Below, one piece after another: positions 6,009 through 9,171 of a stretch of DNA of 9,171 nt (positions are counted from its first letter, which is position 1; each line of letters begins with the position of its first letter). The notes under the pieces were generated by a model. That model was not told the origin of the DNA and searched no databases. It saw only the letters and a list, made by a program, of their open reading frames with translations. Both the position numbers and the translations under genes were made by a program. The stretch comes from an uncultured Methylocystaceae bacterium (GTDB lineage: Bacteria; Pseudomonadota; Alphaproteobacteria; Rhizobiales; Beijerinckiaceae). Location of the stretch: the NCBI GenBank assembly GCA_945956975.1, contig CAMFKC010000054.1, positions 1 through 9,171 on the forward strand, given 5' to 3'.

Positions 6009-7007
6009 ATGATGACGTCCGTTCCCGACAATCTCCGCCGCCGGCTCGGCCAAAGCGACCTGCGCGTCTCGCCCATCGGGCTCGGCTGCATGTCGCTCTC
6101 GGGCGTCTATGGCGCCGCCGACGATGCGCAATCGGAGGCGCTGATTCGTGCCGCGATCGACCGCGGCGTCGAGCATCTCGACAGCGCCGACATGTACGGC
6201 TGGGGGCATAACGAGGAAGTCGTGGGACGCGCCATCAAGGGGCTGCGCGACAAGGTCGTGCTCGCCACCAAGTTCGGGCAGGTGAAGCGCGAAGGCGGCG
6301 CCAATGGCGTCGACGGGCGCCCCGAATATGTGAAGGCCGCCTGCGAGGCGAGCCTCAAGCGGCTCGGCGTCGACGTGATCGACCTCTACTACCAGCATCG
6401 CGTAGATCCGCAGACGCCGATCGAGGACACGGTCGGCGCCATGGCCGACCTCGTGAAGGCCGGCAAGGTCCGCTATCTCGGCCTGTCGGAGGCCCATCCG
6501 GACACGGTGCGCCGCGCCCACGCCGTCCACCCGATCACGGCGGTCGAGACCGAGTATTCGCTGCTCTATCGGGTCGAGGCGGAAGAGACGCGCAGGGTCA
6601 CGCGCGAACTCGGGATTTCCTTCGTCGCCTATTCCCCGCTCGGGCGCGGCTTCCTGACCGGCGCGCTCCGCACGCTCGACGACATCGACGGACGGCGCGC
6701 CGCGCATCCGCGCTTCCAGGGCGAGCATTTTGCGGCCAACCGGAAGCTGGTCGAACGCGTTGAGGCGCTGGCCGCCAGGAAGGGCTGCCTGCCCTCGCAG
6801 ATCGCGCTCGCGTGGGTGCTGGCGCAGGGCGAGGATGTCGTGACGATCCCCGGCACGCGCTATGTCGAGCGGCTGGACGAAAACCTCGGGGCGCTGGAAG
6901 TGGCGCTGTCGCCGGAGGAGGTCGCGGAACTCTCCGCCGCCATTCCGCCGGGGGCGGCGTCCGGCGACCGTTATCCGACCGCCGCCATGCCGGCTGTCTA
7001 TCGCTAG
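6009..7007 (+). CDS. Aldo/keto reductase
   Basis: A 332-residue NADPH-dependent aldo/keto reductase, a TIM-barrel cytosolic enzyme that reduces aldehydes or ketones. The catalytic tetrad is visible: D58 and Y63 (HLDSADMYG), K88 (ATKFG) and H130 (YYQHRVD). The cofactor-binding part shows GLSEA (158-162), YSPLGRGFLTG (208-218) and PGTRYVERLDEN (281-292). The YYQHRVD and TPIEDTVGAM wording is typical of AKR13-like bacterial enzymes (YakC type). Two adjacent ATGs (6009 and 6012) follow AAGGG at 6001-6005; the second has the better 6-base spacing, and the difference is one Met. An in-frame extension upstream is antisense to the GFA gene and is not used. Divergence from the carbonyl gene block suggests related substrates, but this is inference. 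A possible terminator follows 17 bp after the stop. Confidence 0.95.
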   Translation: MMTSVPDNLRRRLGQSDLRVSPIGLGCMSLSGVYGAADDAQSEALIRAAIDRGVEHLDSADMYGWGHNEEVVGRAIKGLRDKVVLATKFGQVKREGGANGVDGRPEYVKAACEASLKRLGVDVIDLYYQHRVDPQTPIEDTVGAMADLVKAGKVRYLGLSEAHPDTVRRAHAVHPITAVETEYSLLYRVEAEETRRVTRELGISFVAYSPLGRGFLTGALRTLDDIDGRRAAHPRFQGEHFAANRKLVERVEALAARKGCLPSQIALAWVLAQGEDVVTIPGTRYVERLDENLGALEVALSPEEVAELSAAIPPGAASGDRYPTAAMPAVYR

Positions 7008-7023
7008 GGAAGGCGGGCTGCGT

Positions 7024-7053
7024 CGAGCGCGCGTCAGATGCGCTCGGACGTTT
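7024..7053 (+). terminator. Possible terminator after the aldo/keto reductase
   Basis: A perfect 7-bp stem CGAGCGC (7024-7030) with GCGCTCG (7040-7046) closes a 9-base loop and starts 17 bases after the reductase stop. It can be extended by one G-U pair. Only TTT (7051-7053) follows a few bases later, so it is a weak intrinsic terminator, or a Rho-region or mRNA-stabilising hairpin. Confidence 0.4.
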
Positions 7054-7133
7054 CGCGCCTCGAAACCCCCATTCCGGGGCGCGGTGCGCTCGACGCATTG
7101 GACCGAGTATCCGCCGCGTTGCAGCATCTGGCG

Positions 7134-7153
7134 ATCTGTCGGTTCCGACAGAT
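7134..7153. promoter_or_regulatory. Perfect inverted repeat, candidate operator
   Basis: ATCTGTCGG (7134-7142) and CCGACAGAT (7145-7153) are exact reverse complements separated by TT. The site is 20 bp with 9-bp arms, about two helical turns, as expected for a dimeric regulator. It lies about 83 bp upstream of the response-regulator start, in a stretch without a gene. The 2-base spacer is too short for a stable hairpin loop and no T run follows, so a DNA site fits better than a terminator. The binding protein is unknown; the encoded LuxR-type regulator is one candidate. Confidence 0.45.
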
Positions 7154-7189
7154 GGGATTTGCGGGTCGCCCCACGAACGGCTACAGCTT

Positions 7190-7201
7190 GAAAGCGCTTT
7201 C
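7190..7201. promoter_or_regulatory. 12-bp palindrome upstream of the response regulator
   Basis: GAAAGCGCTTTC is a perfect palindrome 34 bp before the regulator ATG. It overlaps TTGAAA (7188-7193), which resembles a -35 box, but I find no matching -10 box at a proper distance. It could be an operator; a chance palindrome of this length is possible. Confidence 0.25.
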
Positions 7202-7235
7202 TGAACAACAGCGAAGGCGTCAACCGAGCTGTTTG

Positions 7236-7832
7236 ATGGCGCGCATTCTCTTCGTCGACGACCACCCGATCTACCGCGAAGGCCTGCGCCGCGCCCTGGA
7301 GGCGCGAATCGAGGGCCTGCAAGTGGCCGTCGCCTCCGGCGCCACCGAGGCCGGGACCCTGCTGGCGGCGGATTCGTCCATCGCGCTCTGCCTCGCCGAC
7401 TATCGCCTGGTCGACGGCGATGGGCTGGAGCTCATCCGGGGCCTGCGCGCCTCCCACCCCTCCGTCGCCGTCGGCCTGCTCTGCGGCGAGCCGACCCAGG
7501 CGCTGGCTGCGGAGGTCCGCGCCATCGGCGGAGTGGCCTGCCTGCCCAAGGAACTGGATACGGACGACCTGGTCGAAGCTGTCGAGAGCCTGCTGGAGGG
7601 CGACGAGGCCTTTCCGTCCCCGGTGCCGGGCGCCGGGGGAACGCTGATGTCCGAGCGGCGCCGCGATATCCTGACCTTCGCCAGCAAGGGCTGGCCCGAC
7701 AAGCTCATCGGCGAGGAGCTCGGCATCACCGAAAGCACGGTGAGGAACCATTGGCATCACATCTTTCGGCGTCTGGGGGTGAACAACCGGACGGAAGCCG
7801 TGACAAAGGCGCTGCGCCAGAAGATCATTTGA
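7236..7832 (+). CDS. Response regulator, REC plus LuxR-type HTH
   Basis: A 198-residue NarL/FixJ-type DNA-binding response regulator. The receiver spans residues 3-120, with the acidic pair D8-D9 in FVDDHP, the phosphoacceptor D55 in LADYRLVDG (codon 7398-7400) and K105 in LPKEL. Where most receivers carry Ser/Thr at the end of the fourth strand, this one has Cys83 (GLLCGEP). A short Pro/Gly linker leads to the LuxR HTH at about 139-195, whose recognition part is LGITESTVRNHWHHIFRRLG. The ATG at 7236 starts right before the first strand. A reading frame open back to 7038 would add 66 residues with no receiver homology and cross the putative operators, so it is not used. The ribosome site is weak. 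Its TGA overlaps the kinase start, so the downstream kinase is its probable partner. Targets may include its own upstream repeats. Confidence 0.93.
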   Translation: MARILFVDDHPIYREGLRRALEARIEGLQVAVASGATEAGTLLAADSSIALCLADYRLVDGDGLELIRGLRASHPSVAVGLLCGEPTQALAAEVRAIGGVACLPKELDTDDLVEAVESLLEGDEAFPSPVPGAGGTLMSERRRDILTFASKGWPDKLIGEELGITESTVRNHWHHIFRRLGVNNRTEAVTKALRQKII

Positions 7833-9171
7833 ACGCAGCCGACCGCGAGGCGGCCATCGCGCGCGAGCGCATGCGGCTCTATTTCACCGAATTCTCGCCG
7901 AGTTCCGGCCCCGGCGGCGTGAGGCCGCTGCAATTCCTTTCCATCGTCGGCTCCAGCGCCGTCGCGCTGTTCATGACCCTCCGGCTCGGGACGCCCCCGT
8001 GGCGCGCGCTGGCGTGGTGGTGCGCGCTCACGCTGAGCGAGGTGGGCATCATCGTCATCAATCGGCTCTATCTCGCGCGCACGCCCGACGATTCGCGCCT
8101 GCGCGCCTGGGCCCTCGCGAAGACGGCGCTCGCCGGCCTGCTCGGCCTCGCCTGGAGCGCAAGCCAGTTTCTCCTGCCCGTGCCCGGCGACGACGTCACC
8201 ACGATCATGCCGACATGGATGATCCTCACCTTCTGCGCCGGCGCGATCTGGGCGGGGGCCTTTTACACGCCGGCGCTCGTGGCCATGCTGACCTGCGCCA
8301 TTCTGCCCGCGGCGGCGTGGCTGCTGGCGGGCGGCCCATTCGAACGCGCCGTCGGCCTCTGCCTGCTCGTCTCCTTCGCGATGATGCTGGCGATCGGCCG
8401 GCAGGCGGCAAAACGCTACCGCTCCGCGGTGAACGACAAGCTCGAGATCGGCCTGCTGCTCGCCCGGCAGAACGCCTACACGCAGCGCATCGAGCAATTG
8501 AGCGCCGAGCGCGGACGCTTTTTCGGCGCCGCGGCGCACGACCTCCGCCAGCCGCTGCACGCCATGGGCCTCTATCTCTCGCTGCTGCGCGACAATCCCG
8601 GGAGCGGCGAGCGCGAGACGCTGGTCGACAGTCTCGCGGCCTGCGCGGCGAGCCTCGATTCGCAGTTCAACGCCATCATGGGCGTGCAGGAGACGAGCGC
8701 GCTCATCGCGCGCGCGAAGGTGGAGCCCGTGGATCTCGCGGCCCTGTTCGAACGGCTTGCCGTTCAGGCGCGGCCGAAGGCTGCGGAGGCAAGTCTCGAA
8801 CTGCGCGTGGCGCGCACGAGCCTGGTCGCCGACGTCGCGCCCGACATTCTCGAACGCGTGCTCAACAACCTCCTTTCCAATGCGCTGCGCTACACGGCGC
8901 GCGGCGGCGTTCTGATCGGCGCGCGGCGGCGCGGCGAAGCAATCGCGATCCATGTTGTCGACACCGGCGTCGGCATTCCCGAAGATCGCCGGGCCGACGT
9001 GTTCGAGGACTTCCTTCAGCTAGGCAATCCCGAGCGCAATCGCGCGCGCGGCTTTGGTCTCGGCCTGGGCATCGTGCGTCGCCTGTGCGCCGGCATGGGC
9101 TGGCAGATCGAACTGCGGTCGCAGGAAGGGAGAGGCTCGTCCTTCGTCGTGCTCGTGCCGCGCGCCCGCGC
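7829..9171 (+). CDS. Membrane sensor histidine kinase, 3' end outside window
   Basis: The frame is open from 7829 to the window end (447 codons). About six hydrophobic segments lie at roughly residues 35-52, 60-78, 97-116, 129-146, 148-167 and 173-190, so the input part is a multi-pass membrane domain with little periplasmic sequence. A coiled coil (205-230) leads to the HisKA H-box AAAHDLRQPLHAMGLYL, with H237 (codon 8537-8539). The ATPase domain has an N-box with N351 (NNLLSNALRYT), a G1 box DTGVGIP (D378) and a G2 box GFGLGLGIV. I chose TTG at 7829, whose TTGA overlaps the regulator stop and suggests translational coupling; ATG at 7871 is the alternative and loses 14 residues. Kinases with this HDLRQPLHAMG box often carry a C-terminal receiver, which cannot be checked here. 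The signal is unknown; the partner is probably the adjacent regulator. Confidence 0.92.
   Translation, partial: MNAADREAAIARERMRLYFTEFSPSSGPGGVRPLQFLSIVGSSAVALFMTLRLGTPPWRALAWWCALTLSEVGIIVINRLYLARTPDDSRLRAWALAKTALAGLLGLAWSASQFLLPVPGDDVTTIMPTWMILTFCAGAIWAGAFYTPALVAMLTCAILPAAAWLLAGGPFERAVGLCLLVSFAMMLAIGRQAAKRYRSAVNDKLEIGLLLARQNAYTQRIEQLSAERGRFFGAAAHDLRQPLHAMGLYLSLLRDNPGSGERETLVDSLAACAASLDSQFNAIMGVQETSALIARAKVEPVDLAALFERLAVQARPKAAEASLELRVARTSLVADVAPDILERVLNNLLSNALRYTARGGVLIGARRRGEAIAIHVVDTGVGIPEDRRADVFEDFLQLGNPERNRARGFGLGLGIVRRLCAGMGWQIELRSQEGRGSSFVVLVPRAR

Noticed and set aside
7038..7235. N-terminal extension of the response regulator to an ATG at 7038
   Set aside because: The extra 66 residues have no receiver similarity; the first strand starts right after the ATG at 7236, and the region holds hairpin and palindrome sequences.
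5910..7760. A minus-strand frame open for hundreds of codons upstream of the GFA-like gene
   Set aside because: It is antisense to the aldo/keto reductase and the response regulator, which have intact motifs. High GC makes antisense frames stay open; only 5502-5909 has family homology.
7757..8953. 398-residue minus-strand frame
   Set aside because: It is antisense to the membrane kinase, is rich in Arg, Ala, Glu and Gly, shows no domain, and the plus strand shows H-, N- and G-boxes.
1..9171. CRISPR array, tRNA, rRNA, insertion sequence or phage genes
   Set aside because: I saw no regularly spaced repeats, no cloverleaf-like sequence, no transposase motif and no terminal inverted repeats. 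The only transposon-derived sequence is the sequencing adapter at 1-49.

Overview
The window looks like chromosomal DNA of an alphaproteobacterium, most likely of the Hyphomicrobiales (Rhizobiales). It has high GC by eye, strong G/C preference at third codon positions, split transketolase genes and PAS-type hybrid kinases of a kind common in that order. This placement is inferred from composition and family resemblance, not from a marker gene. The first 49 bases are not biological: they are an Illumina Nextera adapter with its index, so the window starts at an untrimmed contig end and the first gene is cut off.

Layout. Positions 50-1531 (+) hold the 3' part of a cytoplasmic-looking hybrid sensor kinase (PAS, HisKA, HATPase, receiver). 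It converges on a minus-strand block of six genes. In transcription order these are a GFA-family Cys-rich protein (5909-5502), an NTF2/SnoaL-like protein (5447-4983), a VOC/glyoxalase-like protein (4945-4559), an NAD-type short-chain dehydrogenase (4441-3692), and the N-terminal (3663-2824) and C-terminal (2827-1793) halves of a split transketolase. An aldo/keto reductase (6009-7007, +) diverges from this block across a 99-bp shared upstream region. Beyond a possible terminator and a roughly 180-bp regulatory stretch with a perfect inverted repeat come a LuxR/NarL-type response regulator (7236-7832, +) and an overlapping multi-pass membrane histidine kinase (7829 to the window end, +). The kinase runs off the window, starts at TTG and can be missed by an ATG-to-stop search.

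Function. The six-gene block plus the divergent reductase looks like a complete, compact carbonyl/sugar-carbon module. It has a two-subunit TPP enzyme that moves two-carbon ketol units, two NAD(P)-dependent carbonyl/alcohol oxidoreductases, and three small proteins from families that handle reactive or isomerisable carbonyl compounds. There is no transporter, kinase or isomerase, and the module is closed on both sides by a convergent and a divergent gene. Its substrate must therefore be made inside the cell or imported by genes elsewhere. The chemistry cannot be assigned from sequence alone. Known split transketolases with special substrates (apulose-4-phosphate AptAB, sulfo-transketolase SqwGH) show that this architecture can be specialised. 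The flanking regulator-kinase pair may or may not control the module.
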